Shown piece after piece: positions 42,686-50,977 of a stretch of DNA of 64,000 nucleotides. Position 1 is the stretch's first letter. Every line of letters starts with the position of its first letter. The notes under the pieces are model-generated. The model was not told the origin of the DNA. It did not search any database and was given only the letters and a program-made list of their open reading frames with translations. The position numbers were made by a program, and so were the translations under genes. This DNA is from Paenibacillus_AQ nitricinens (GTDB lineage Bacteria > Bacillota > Bacilli > Paenibacillales > Paenibacillaceae), in contig NZ_CP183948.1 of the NCBI RefSeq assembly GCF_052056485.1, positions 4,650,001-4,714,000 on the forward strand, read 5' to 3'.

Positions 42686-44401
42686 TTACGCTCCAAATTG
42701 TGCCTCATGTAGTCGACTGTAAATTCCGGCAGTCTGTAGCAGTTCTTCATGTCTGCCTTGCTCAGCAATACCACCTTCCGCAACGACAACAATACGGTCG
42801 GCATTCTTGATCGTTGCCAATCGATGAGCAATAACAAGCGTCGTACGACCTTGTGACAACTCCGCAAGTGCTTCCTGAATCGCGGACTCCGTCTCGGTAT
42901 CCAACGCCGATGTGGCTTCGTCTAGAATGAGAATCGTTGGATTCTTCAGGAACATCCGAGCAATAGACAGCCGCTGCTTCTGACCTCCAGAGAGCTTAAC
43001 GCCGCGCTCCCCGATCATAGTATCCAGCCCAGCAGGCTGGGATTTGATCAACTCTTCCAGTTGGGCGCGCCGTGCTGCCTCCCAGATTTCTTCATCGGAG
43101 GCTCCAAGCCGCCCGTAAGCGATATTCTCACGGATGGTTCCGTCAAACAGAAACACATCTTGCTGTACAATCCCGATGTGTGAACGAAGAGATTCAAGCT
43201 TCATGGAACGAATATCAATTCCATCAATGCTAATGTTGCCCTCACTTACATCATAGAAGCGGGGTAGTAGACTGCAAAGCGTTGTCTTACCCGCACCTGA
43301 TGGACCGACCAGAGCAACGGTCTCTCCTGCTTGAATCGATAGATTCACATTTTGGAGTACGTTTTCTTTATCGCTGTATGCGAAAGCCACATCATGGAAG
43401 GTTATATTCCCCTTAAGATCATGAACTGTCTTAGCGTCTATCGCATCATCAACATCCGGCTCCGTCTCCAGCAGTTCGAGATAACGTTTGAAACCTGCAA
43501 TACCTTTGGGATAGGTCTCAATGACCGAGTTAATTTGTTGTAATGGTCCTAAAAATACATTGGACAGCATCACAAAAGCGATAAATTCACCATAGGTCAT
43601 TTGCTTCTGGATTACAAAATATGTTCCGCATACGAGAACGAATAACGAGACCAGTTTCATGAGAACAAAGCTAAAGGATGAATTCCAAGCCATAATTCGA
43701 TAAGTCATCAGCTTCGTTATACGGAAGCGTTCGTTATTGACTGCAAAGCGGGAAATTTCATGATTCTCATTAGCAAAAGCTTGCACAACACGGATGCCGC
43801 TTACATTGTTCTCCACGCGTGCGTTATAGTCAGCAATGTCCGCGAACATGATGTGGAAGGCTTTAGACATTTTCCGGCTGAAGTACATGGATAAATAAAT
43901 CATAAGCGGAACGATCACAAACGTCAGAATAGCTAATTGCCAATTGATACTGAGCATAATGCCGAACACACCCAGCAGCGTCATTACTGCTATAAAGAGA
44001 TCCTCTGGCCCGTGGTGGGCAATTTCACCGATGTCCATCAAATCATTTGTCATCCGGGATACTAGATGACCGGTCTTGTTGTTGTCAAAGAAATTGAAAG
44101 ATAACTTTTGAACTCGGTCAAAAAGCTTTTTTCTCATATCCGACTCGATATTAATCCCCAGCTTATGCCCCCAGTAAGTGACGACAAAATGCATAAAGGC
44201 ACTGACAATATATATCCCCAGCAAGCCGAGGCATGAATAGAGTATCCATCTCCAATTGCCGCTTGGCAGTAGATCATCTACAACCCGGTTAACGGCTAAC
44301 GGAAAGACCAGTTCAAGTAGTGCAGCAGCAATAGCACAAGAAAAATCAAGAATAAACAATCCCTTATAGGGCCTATAGTAAGCAAAAAAACGACGCAACA
44401 T
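42686..44401 (-). CDS. exporter-fold ABC transporter, half-size
   Basis: This 571-residue protein has six membrane segments (about 15-310) followed by an ATPase domain (about 335-571) with Walker A GPSGAGKTT, signature LSGGQKQR, Walker B ILILDEATSAL and H-loop VIAHRLAT. It is a typical homodimeric type IV ABC protein like BmrA or MsbA. It lies between the FecCD permeases and FNR in a Fur-regulated operon. It may export siderophore or, like the IrtAB/YbtPQ group, import it despite the exporter fold. Its ATPase cannot serve FecCD, so those need one elsewhere. AAGGAG is 12 bases before the ATG. Confidence 0.92.
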   Translation of the reverse strand: MLRRFFAYYRPYKGLFILDFSCAIAAALLELVFPLAVNRVVDDLLPSGNWRWILYSCLGLLGIYIVSAFMHFVVTYWGHKLGINIESDMRKKLFDRVQKLSFNFFDNNKTGHLVSRMTNDLMDIGEIAHHGPEDLFIAVMTLLGVFGIMLSINWQLAILTFVIVPLMIYLSMYFSRKMSKAFHIMFADIADYNARVENNVSGIRVVQAFANENHEISRFAVNNERFRITKLMTYRIMAWNSSFSFVLMKLVSLFVLVCGTYFVIQKQMTYGEFIAFVMLSNVFLGPLQQINSVIETYPKGIAGFKRYLELLETEPDVDDAIDAKTVHDLKGNITFHDVAFAYSDKENVLQNVNLSIQAGETVALVGPSGAGKTTLCSLLPRFYDVSEGNISIDGIDIRSMKLESLRSHIGIVQQDVFLFDGTIRENIAYGRLGASDEEIWEAARRAQLEELIKSQPAGLDTMIGERGVKLSGGQKQRLSIARMFLKNPTILILDEATSALDTETESAIQEALAELSQGRTTLVIAHRLATIKNADRIVVVAEGGIAEQGRHEELLQTAGIYSRLHEAQFGA

Positions 44402-44444
44402 GTTAATGATTCGCTCCTTCTGGTGAGAGATCAGCCTACTTTCA

Positions 44445-45482
44445 TCAAGATTTCGTACGGGCTAATAAATATAAAAAGTATGGTGCTCCAATTACTGCTA
44501 CAACGATACCCGTAGGAATCTCAGACGGTTGAAGAATCCAGCGCCCAATGGTATCCGCTGTAATAACGAGTAGTGATCCAAGCAGTGCCGAGGTTGGAAG
44601 CATGAGTTGATGCTTCGGCCCAACTAACCGTCTCGCCAAATGGGGTCCGACCAATCCCACAAAACCAATCCCACCGCTGACAGCTACACTCGCCGCTGCT
44701 AATCCTACCGCAGCCGCAAGAAGCCGGAATTGTTCCTTCGTTACTGCGGCACCAAGTCCCACAGCCGTCTGCTCCCCTAGATTCAGTACGTTCATCACCC
44801 TTGCCTTATAGATGACATAAGGCACCAGAATTAGAATCCACGGTAAGAGTGACAGTACAAACTTCCAGCTTGTTCCCCAAATGCTGCCTGCCAGCCAGGT
44901 AGCGACGAATTGATATTTCTCTGGATCAAGTCTTAGCGTAAGCACGATCATAGCTGCACTCATCCCAGCTGCGACAGCTACACCAGTCAACAGTAAGCGC
45001 ATAGGCGATATTCCTTGGTGTCGCTTATAAGCTAGAGCATAGATTAAGGCAGCTGTAAACCCTGCACCGACGAACGCTACCATTGGCAGCAGATACACTG
45101 GAGCCGCGGTTGCCGTAGGGTAAAAAGAAATTAACAGCATAACCATGATTCCTGCACCAGCATTAATCCCTAAAATACCAGGGTCCGCCAACGCATTACG
45201 AAAGACGCCCTGCATCACAGCACCGGATACAGCCAGACCTGCCCCAATTAGAACGGAAATCACAATACGTGGCAGCCGAAACTGAAACAAGATTAACTCC
45301 TGCTTGTCGGTTCCTTTACCGAACAATGTATTAATCAACTCCATAGGAGTCAAACGTATGTAACCTGTATTCATACTAATAATAAAAGCAATCACAATCA
45401 GTACAGCCAACAAAATCATGATCATTAAGCCCCGTTTGTTTTTGGCGGCTTCGAAGGAACCGAATGTCGTCTTTTCCATCAT
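44445..45482 (-). CDS. FecCD-family siderophore permease 2
   Basis: This 345-residue permease has nine to ten membrane segments and FecCD features: FRLPRIVISVLIGAGLAVSGA, GINAGAGIMV, and the C-terminal GIGFVGLVGPHLARRLVGP, which docks the FecE-type ATPase. It pairs with the permease upstream to form the import channel. Its ATG overlaps the preceding stop as TAATG and has AGGAGG 8 bases before it. No FecE/FhuC ATPase follows; in the B. subtilis Feu system that role is filled by the unlinked YusV, and the same is likely here. Confidence 0.95.
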   Translation of the reverse strand: MMEKTTFGSFEAAKNKRGLMIMILLAVLIVIAFIISMNTGYIRLTPMELINTLFGKGTDKQELILFQFRLPRIVISVLIGAGLAVSGAVMQGVFRNALADPGILGINAGAGIMVMLLISFYPTATAAPVYLLPMVAFVGAGFTAALIYALAYKRHQGISPMRLLLTGVAVAAGMSAAMIVLTLRLDPEKYQFVATWLAGSIWGTSWKFVLSLLPWILILVPYVIYKARVMNVLNLGEQTAVGLGAAVTKEQFRLLAAAVGLAAASVAVSGGIGFVGLVGPHLARRLVGPKHQLMLPTSALLGSLLVITADTIGRWILQPSEIPTGIVVAVIGAPYFLYLLARTKS

Positions 45483-46540
45483 TACAGCTCCCTCCTTTCT
45501 TTACGTGCAAGATAAAGGAAGAAAGGTACACCAATCAGTGCAATAATAGCGCCAAGTGGCGTTTCATTAGGTGGATTAATCATCCGCGCAGTTAAATCTG
45601 CAAATACAGCAAGTAAACTGCCGAGGATCGCTGAACAAGGAATGATCCATCTATAATCCACACCTACAAAAAAGCGGGTCAAATGCGGAATAATTAGTCC
45701 AATGAAACCCACTGCACCAACTACGGCAACCGATGATCCAGCCAAAATCAATACGATTAATGCACCTGCCAACTTCACAAGCCCTGTACGCTGACCTAGA
45801 CCTTTCGCAACATCGTCACCTAAACTGAGCATCGTGATCGATCGAGAGATTACCATTGCACCAATTAAAGCGGCCCCTATCCAAGGGAACATGATTTTGA
45901 GTTGAATCCATTTCGTTCCAGCCACGCCTCCCGCGTACCAGAAAGCTAAATCTTGACCGATATGAAAATATAAAGCTACCCCTTCACTCAGCGCCGACAA
46001 AAGTGCACTAAAAGCCGCACCGGCCAGCACCAAACGAGCAGGCGTTAATCCTCCCTTAGCAAGTGATCCTATTCCATATACCACACCCGCGCCTACGCCG
46101 GCACCCACGAAAGAATATAGAATCAAATACATAAACGATAAATTTGGAAAAAAAGCAAAACATAGTGCAAGCGCAAATCCTGCGCCTGAGTTGATACCCA
46201 TCAGACCTGAATCAGCCAATGGATTTCGCGTCATCCCTTGCATAATGGCACCTGCAACTGCAAAGCTGGCCCCTACCATTGCCCCGCCAAGTACACGAGG
46301 TAATCTTAATTCTCTAATAATCTGATGATCCATGATCTCTGGATCAAAGTGAAACACAGCTGACCACACCACAGACAGCTTAATATCTGCTGCGCCGAAG
46401 GAGACGGAAACAGCAATTCCTAATAATAATAGCGCCAGACCGCCGACCAAGATGAATGTTGCCGCCCAAGGACGTGAACGAAATTCTCGTTTAACTACTC
46501 CCTTATCGGCTCCTATCCTGGTAGTTATCTGTTGATTCAT
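45482..46540 (-). CDS. FecCD-family siderophore permease 1
   Basis: This 352-residue permease has about ten membrane segments and the motifs RELRLPRVLGGAMVGASF, GINSGAGFALAL and GAVGFIGLIIPHLTRFFVG. It is the first gene of the operon with permease 2, the ABC protein and FNR. The ATG at 46540 was chosen over a GTG three codons earlier because AGGGTGG lies 5 bases before it but touches the GTG. A Fur box lies about 25 bases upstream. The divergent gene is binding lipoprotein 3. Confidence 0.95.
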   Translation of the reverse strand: MNQQITTRIGADKGVVKREFRSRPWAATFILVGGLALLLLGIAVSVSFGAADIKLSVVWSAVFHFDPEIMDHQIIRELRLPRVLGGAMVGASFAVAGAIMQGMTRNPLADSGLMGINSGAGFALALCFAFFPNLSFMYLILYSFVGAGVGAGVVYGIGSLAKGGLTPARLVLAGAAFSALLSALSEGVALYFHIGQDLAFWYAGGVAGTKWIQLKIMFPWIGAALIGAMVISRSITMLSLGDDVAKGLGQRTGLVKLAGALIVLILAGSSVAVVGAVGFIGLIIPHLTRFFVGVDYRWIIPCSAILGSLLAVFADLTARMINPPNETPLGAIIALIGVPFFLYLARKERREL

Positions 46541-46565
46541 GAATGCCACCCTATTTCTATGAAAT

Positions 46566-46580
46566 TGATTCTCATTATCA
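46566..46580 (-). promoter_or_regulatory. Fur box before FecCD operon
   Basis: The minus strand reads TGATAATGAGAATCA, a 7-1-7 Fur pattern, about 25 bases upstream of permease 1. Confidence 0.82.
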
Positions 46581-46697
46581 TTAGACTATTGTAAATTACA
46601 TTTCCTAGGTTTGGCAATAGATAGATTTAATTGGTACCATTTAATTTATTGCATTGACAGAAATTCTAAGCTTTGATACAGTTCAAAATGATAACAA

Positions 46698-46721
46698 TGA
46701 TAATGATTCTCATTATTATCA
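46698..46721 (+). promoter_or_regulatory. Fur box before binding lipoprotein 3
   Basis: TGATAATGATTCTCATTATTATCA is a near-palindrome split as TGATAATGA and TCATTATTATCA around TTC. Overlapping GATAA copies start a few bases upstream, so more than one Fur dimer may bind. Confidence 0.88.
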
Positions 46722-46750
46722 ATTGCTACATATACTTAGGGAGGTTTACC

Positions 46751-47758
46751 ATGCTAAAAAGAAAGTCCCTTTTCCCCATCCTTGCACTCGTAATGTTATT
46801 GTCTGTATTTGTGACGGCTTGCGGGGGAAACAACAATGCTTCATCTAATACACCAACAGCGACAACTGAAGCAACAACAGCCCCGAGTGCAGAGGCAACG
46901 GCTGTTCCTGATGCTTCCGCTGCCGAAATGCGCAGCTATGAAACTACTAAAGGTACTGTTCAAATCCCAGTTAAACCTCAGCGTATCGTTACAGATTATT
47001 ATGGTGGGGAATTACTCTCCGTTGGAGCTAACGTCATAGGCGTTGAACCTAGTACTTTTGATAACCCCTTCTTGAAAGACCTGCTCAAAAACACACAAGA
47101 TGTTGGCGCTCCAGTCAACGCTGAGAAAGCACTAGAACTTGCACCTGATCTAATTGTAGTTATGTACGATGACAACTATGATGCTTTATCCAAAATCGCT
47201 CCAACCATTCATATTCCATACGGAACTGCTACTAACATCTATGAAACCGTAAAACTGTTTGGAGATATCGTGGGAGCACCTGATAAAGCTGAGCAATTCA
47301 TTGCTGATTTTGAGAAAAAGGCTGCTGAAGGCCGCGAAAAGCTTAAAGATGTCGTGAATGAAAATGATACATTCGGAATATATGAGCTGACTGACAAAGG
47401 TGAGCTATGGACCTTCGGTAACAATGCGGGCCGTGGTGGACAAGCCCTTTATAATGCTCTTAAGCTGAAAATGCCTACTAAGAACAGCAATGACAACCAA
47501 ACACTACAGCTATCCATGGAGCTGTTGCCAGAATATGCAGCGGATTACATGTTCCTAACTACTTATGATCCTGATAAAAAAGGTGATAAGCTGAAAGAGC
47601 TGAAGGAATCACCCGTTTGGAACGGACTCGCTGCTGCGAAGAATGATCATCTGTTTTACAACGATTTTGATACCTTCTATCGCTACGATCCTATTGCGAT
47701 TACCGCACAGATTGATCTGTTCGTTGATATGATTCTTGAGCGCAACGAAAAAAAATAA
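46751..47758 (+). CDS. siderophore-binding lipoprotein 3 (FeuA-like)
   Basis: This 335-residue lipoprotein is the third FecB/FeuA-type binding protein in the window. The lipobox is VTAC, with a Thr/Ala/Ser-rich linker, KGTVQIPVKPQRIV, LAPDLIVVMY and NNAGRGGQALYNALKL. The ATG at 46751 has GGGAGG 6 bases before it; the upstream 26 codons cover the Fur box. It diverges from the FecCD operon, sharing an intergenic region with two Fur boxes, so it is the most likely dedicated partner of that permease. Lipoproteins 1 and 2 may use the same channel. Confidence 0.93.
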   Translation: MLKRKSLFPILALVMLLSVFVTACGGNNNASSNTPTATTEATTAPSAEATAVPDASAAEMRSYETTKGTVQIPVKPQRIVTDYYGGELLSVGANVIGVEPSTFDNPFLKDLLKNTQDVGAPVNAEKALELAPDLIVVMYDDNYDALSKIAPTIHIPYGTATNIYETVKLFGDIVGAPDKAEQFIADFEKKAAEGREKLKDVVNENDTFGIYELTDKGELWTFGNNAGRGGQALYNALKLKMPTKNSNDNQTLQLSMELLPEYAADYMFLTTYDPDKKGDKLKELKESPVWNGLAAAKNDHLFYNDFDTFYRYDPIAITAQIDLFVDMILERNEKK

Positions 47759-47778
47759 AAATAAGAATAGACAAATAA

Positions 47779-47825
47779 AGAAACACCCCACTATTAGGCA
47801 TTGCCTAAAGTGGGGTGTTGTTTTG
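47779..47825. terminator. terminator after lipoprotein 3
   Basis: ACACCCCACT pairs with AGTGGGGTGT, with an inner TAGGCA/TGCCTA pair, and TGTTTTG follows. Confidence 0.85.
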
Positions 47826-47841
47826 AATTACGAAATGAATA

Positions 47842-48063
47842 TTATCTAGTGTAGTTCTCGTACTGATCGCTTTTGTTTAACTTTTTGTACATATACTCAT
47901 CATTCTTGAGCTTGTAGAGCTGACCCATACCCGCAAATACGAAAAATAAGACCAAGATCAATAAATACGCATAGGTGAGTTCACCAATATAGAAGCAAGT
48001 GACAATAGCAACTAGGGTTAAGATCAACAATGCCACTGCAATTCTGGATAAAATCTTTTTCAA
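47842..48063 (-). CDS. small two-span membrane protein, unknown function
   Basis: This 73-residue protein has two hydrophobic segments (about 7-27 and 31-50) and a charged, Tyr/Lys-rich C-terminal tail. I do not recognise a family. It starts at TTG with GGGGG 7 bases before it. It follows the BceB-like permease gene by 20 bases on the same strand, so it is probably the third gene of that operon and may be an accessory to the transporter; this is inference from position. Confidence 0.65.
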   Translation of the reverse strand: MKKILSRIAVALLILTLVAIVTCFYIGELTYAYLLILVLFFVFAGMGQLYKLKNDEYMYKKLNKSDQYENYTR

Positions 48064-48083
48064 AATGGAGCCCCCTACGTTTT

Positions 48084-50087
48084 TTATTTGTTAATATTAT
48101 CATAATTGGAATTAAATTCACAACTCCTATTATTCGTTGTGGGAACATCAAGCAGTTCGATATGAGCCAGCATCTTGCGAGTATATACTTTGGTATATAG
48201 ATCATAAAAGAGCACTTGAAATAAAAGATAGCCCCCTCCTACTAACAAGCAAAACCAAAATGGCGCCAGAGCTACGGACATCTCAAACCTTGAAGAGCTG
48301 ACAACATACACAGTGGCTAGCACAATACCTAATACATAAGGAAGAAAAAATAATACTTTTAAAGGACCGCCTATCATTTGAGCCACATCTTTAGAAGTTA
48401 TTCCAATCTTATGCAACTTCCCGAATTTGATCTTCTCCCGCTCTAAATCAGTCTGGATACTGAAATGCAGCACTATACAAGAGGCACCAAAAAAGATTAG
48501 ACCAACAAAGGTAATGACGAAGATTCCAAATCGACCGGACTCCTGTAACTGTAAATACTCACTTATTCTAGATTTTGTGGAAAATACGAGCGCCTCATGC
48601 CGTTCATTGCCATACCAGGACTTCGTATTGTCCTTATTGTATTTGGCTAAAGCCGTATTTAGCTTGGTATCTATATCTGCAGTTTTTTTCCAATTCTTGA
48701 AATTGAGGAGCTGAAGATTCCCGATCGCATCCATATTCTCCACTTTCAGCGCCATATAGTCATCCTCGTTTACAATAACATGAAGACCATTCATAAGATT
48801 CGGCACAGGGTTAAATACCATTTTAAATATAAGTCCTTGTGAGTACAACGTATGATTTCCAGAAGAAAGCTTCATTTCGAAGGTGGGCATCTCTGGTCTT
48901 TGATTCTTCCATTCTTCTCCTCGAGCACCTAAGGCAAGATTAAGAAAATGATCTTTCTCCACATGATAATCACTGCCGATTAATGTGTTGATGTTTTGAT
49001 CCAAAAATATTTTGAAATAGAACAAATCAATGTATTCAAGCCTTTGATGTGAAATCAGAGGTGTAGCCCCATGATCCGTGATTTCGCTGAGTATCTCTGA
49101 TGGAAGGCTATTTTTCCCGAATACTTCTGCATAGGCAATATCATAAGGGTTGTTTTTTACAGGAATATTCTCAGCATCCCAAGTAATATAAAAGATAATG
49201 CCACTTAGAAAAACCGTAATGAAGACGAGGAAGGTGATGAGAGAAAGTACTATTTTGGAGCGTCCAAGAGTATAGTTCAAATCGGAGCTTAACATTAAAT
49301 GCTTATGATAAGCTTTCGTAGATCGCGAAAAGATGAATTTCATCCAGTCACCAAGACCTGACAGCAGCAAATAGATCCCCACCATACTTACGCCCAGATT
49401 GATTAACATCATACGGGTATTATCAGGACTGTAATGAGTAATCATATCATAAACGGAGATCGCCAGTAGTACAACTCCGATGATCCCTGTGATTTTACCA
49501 TGAAGAAGGCTACGTTCTGCGGTTCTGGATTCTTTTAGAAGGCGTACAATGTTGTATCTCAGCGTTAATAATAATTGGATTCCAATCACAGCTATGTAAA
49601 TAATCCCGAAGAATTTAATGGTATACAGATAACTTTCCAGCGTAAGTGAAAAAGAACTGTCCCCTATATTAACAAACAACGAGATGAAGAGAAAGAAAAG
49701 ACCGGAGAAGACCGACCCTGCACCTAAACCCGTGAGAATCGAAGCTAATGCGATCATGCTATTTTCTAATAAAATAATTTTACGGATATTGTGGCTCGTC
49801 ATTCCAAGAATCATTAACAGCCCAAAGTCGCTTTTTCTAAATTTCAAAAAGGCCATTTGCGCATATCCAATAAATAGAACAGCAAACACTCTCATAACCA
49901 AGAAAGGAGCATATAAATTACCGGACACCATCCCATTCACTTGATAGGGGTCATTAAAATCAGGGTTCATATACAGGGAGTGAAAGGAGAAAAATACCAT
50001 AATCGTAAAGCTGCTGCATAGGAAAAATAACAAATACCTTCTAAGGTTCGCCTTGAAAATCTGAAAAGCCATTCTCCTAAAGGTCAT
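48084..50087 (-). CDS. BceB-like ABC transporter permease (FtsX type)
   Basis: This 667-residue protein matches the BceB/YtsD/YxdM group: an N-terminal segment MTFRRMAFQIFKANLRRY, ten membrane segments split around a large extracellular domain (about 310-520), and FtsX-like regions before and after it. Such transporters, with a BceA ATPase, confer resistance to cell-wall peptide antibiotics and also act as sensors. The ATG at 50087 has GGAGGGGGAG upstream and overlaps the end of the ATPase gene. No BceRS two-component genes adjoin it, which is unusual for this group. Confidence 0.92.
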   Translation of the reverse strand: MTFRRMAFQIFKANLRRYLLFFLCSSFTIMVFFSFHSLYMNPDFNDPYQVNGMVSGNLYAPFLVMRVFAVLFIGYAQMAFLKFRKSDFGLLMILGMTSHNIRKIILLENSMIALASILTGLGAGSVFSGLFFLFISLFVNIGDSSFSLTLESYLYTIKFFGIIYIAVIGIQLLLTLRYNIVRLLKESRTAERSLLHGKITGIIGVVLLAISVYDMITHYSPDNTRMMLINLGVSMVGIYLLLSGLGDWMKFIFSRSTKAYHKHLMLSSDLNYTLGRSKIVLSLITFLVFITVFLSGIIFYITWDAENIPVKNNPYDIAYAEVFGKNSLPSEILSEITDHGATPLISHQRLEYIDLFYFKIFLDQNINTLIGSDYHVEKDHFLNLALGARGEEWKNQRPEMPTFEMKLSSGNHTLYSQGLIFKMVFNPVPNLMNGLHVIVNEDDYMALKVENMDAIGNLQLLNFKNWKKTADIDTKLNTALAKYNKDNTKSWYGNERHEALVFSTKSRISEYLQLQESGRFGIFVITFVGLIFFGASCIVLHFSIQTDLEREKIKFGKLHKIGITSKDVAQMIGGPLKVLFFLPYVLGIVLATVYVVSSSRFEMSVALAPFWFCLLVGGGYLLFQVLFYDLYTKVYTRKMLAHIELLDVPTTNNRSCEFNSNYDNINK

Positions 50088-50844
50088 CTTCTCCCCCTCC
50101 AATGAAGGCCAGATTCTCCAGAATCCTATCAAAAAATGCGCTCCGCTCTTTATTTTCCCTAGTAATCTCTAATAGCATCTTCCCATCTTTGATAAAGAGC
50201 ACGCGATTACAATAGCTGGCCGCAAAAGGATCATGTGTGACCATCACAATTGTTGCTCCTTTCAGAGCATTCAGTTTGGCGAAGGTCTTCATCACTATAC
50301 TGGAGGATTTGGAATCCAAATTCCCCGTTGGCTCGTCCGCAAAGATCACCTCCGGATCATTAATAATCGCTCTGCTAATCGCCGCTCGTTGTTGCTGTCC
50401 TCCTGAAACCATATACGGATATTTATCCTTCACCTCGCCCAGATCAAAGAGTAATAACGTCTCATCTGTCTTGGTATTGATGTCGTCTGCCTCTTGGTCA
50501 TCCAGAACCATGGGCACCATTATATTTTCCCGAAGGGTCAGGCTATCCAGCAAATTGTAATCTTGAAAAACGAACCCCATTCGTTGCCGGCGAAACAGTG
50601 CAAGCTCGTTCTTAGACATCTCGCTTATACTAGTCTCTGCAATCTGGACTACCCCACTATATTCCGTGTCGATCCCGCTAAGGATATTCAGCAGTGTCGT
50701 TTTACCGCTCCCCGAAGGCCCCATAATCGCTACAAACTCTCCGCTGTCCACACTCAGGCTTATGCCGTTTAGCGCCCGAAACACATTCATTTTACCCTTG
50801 CCTTTATATTCTTTTGAGAGATTCTCTACCTCTAGAATAGGCAT
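50077..50844 (-). CDS. BceA-like ABC transporter ATPase
   Basis: This 255-residue ATPase has Walker A GPSGSGKTT, signature VSGGQQQR, Walker B VIFADEPTGNLDS and the H-loop MVTHDPFAA. It belongs to the MacB/LolD/BceA group that pairs with FtsX-type permeases. The gene overlaps the BceB-like gene by 11 bases, so the two are translationally coupled. A role in antimicrobial-peptide defence is the usual one for this family and is inferred here. Confidence 0.95.
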   Translation of the reverse strand: MPILEVENLSKEYKGKGKMNVFRALNGISLSVDSGEFVAIMGPSGSGKTTLLNILSGIDTEYSGVVQIAETSISEMSKNELALFRRQRMGFVFQDYNLLDSLTLRENIMVPMVLDDQEADDINTKTDETLLLFDLGEVKDKYPYMVSGGQQQRAAISRAIINDPEVIFADEPTGNLDSKSSSIVMKTFAKLNALKGATIVMVTHDPFAASYCNRVLFIKDGKMLLEITRENKERSAFFDRILENLAFIGGGEDDL

Positions 50845-50977
50845 GCTCGCACCGTCCCCTTCATAGCTTGGAGGATTAACATTAAATGGAATTATGTTAT
50901 TCCTGTAAATACTATAAAACTAAGTGAAGAGAACGGTTGTTAGATTGCTCACAGAACAAGAAAACTTGATTCCTCCT

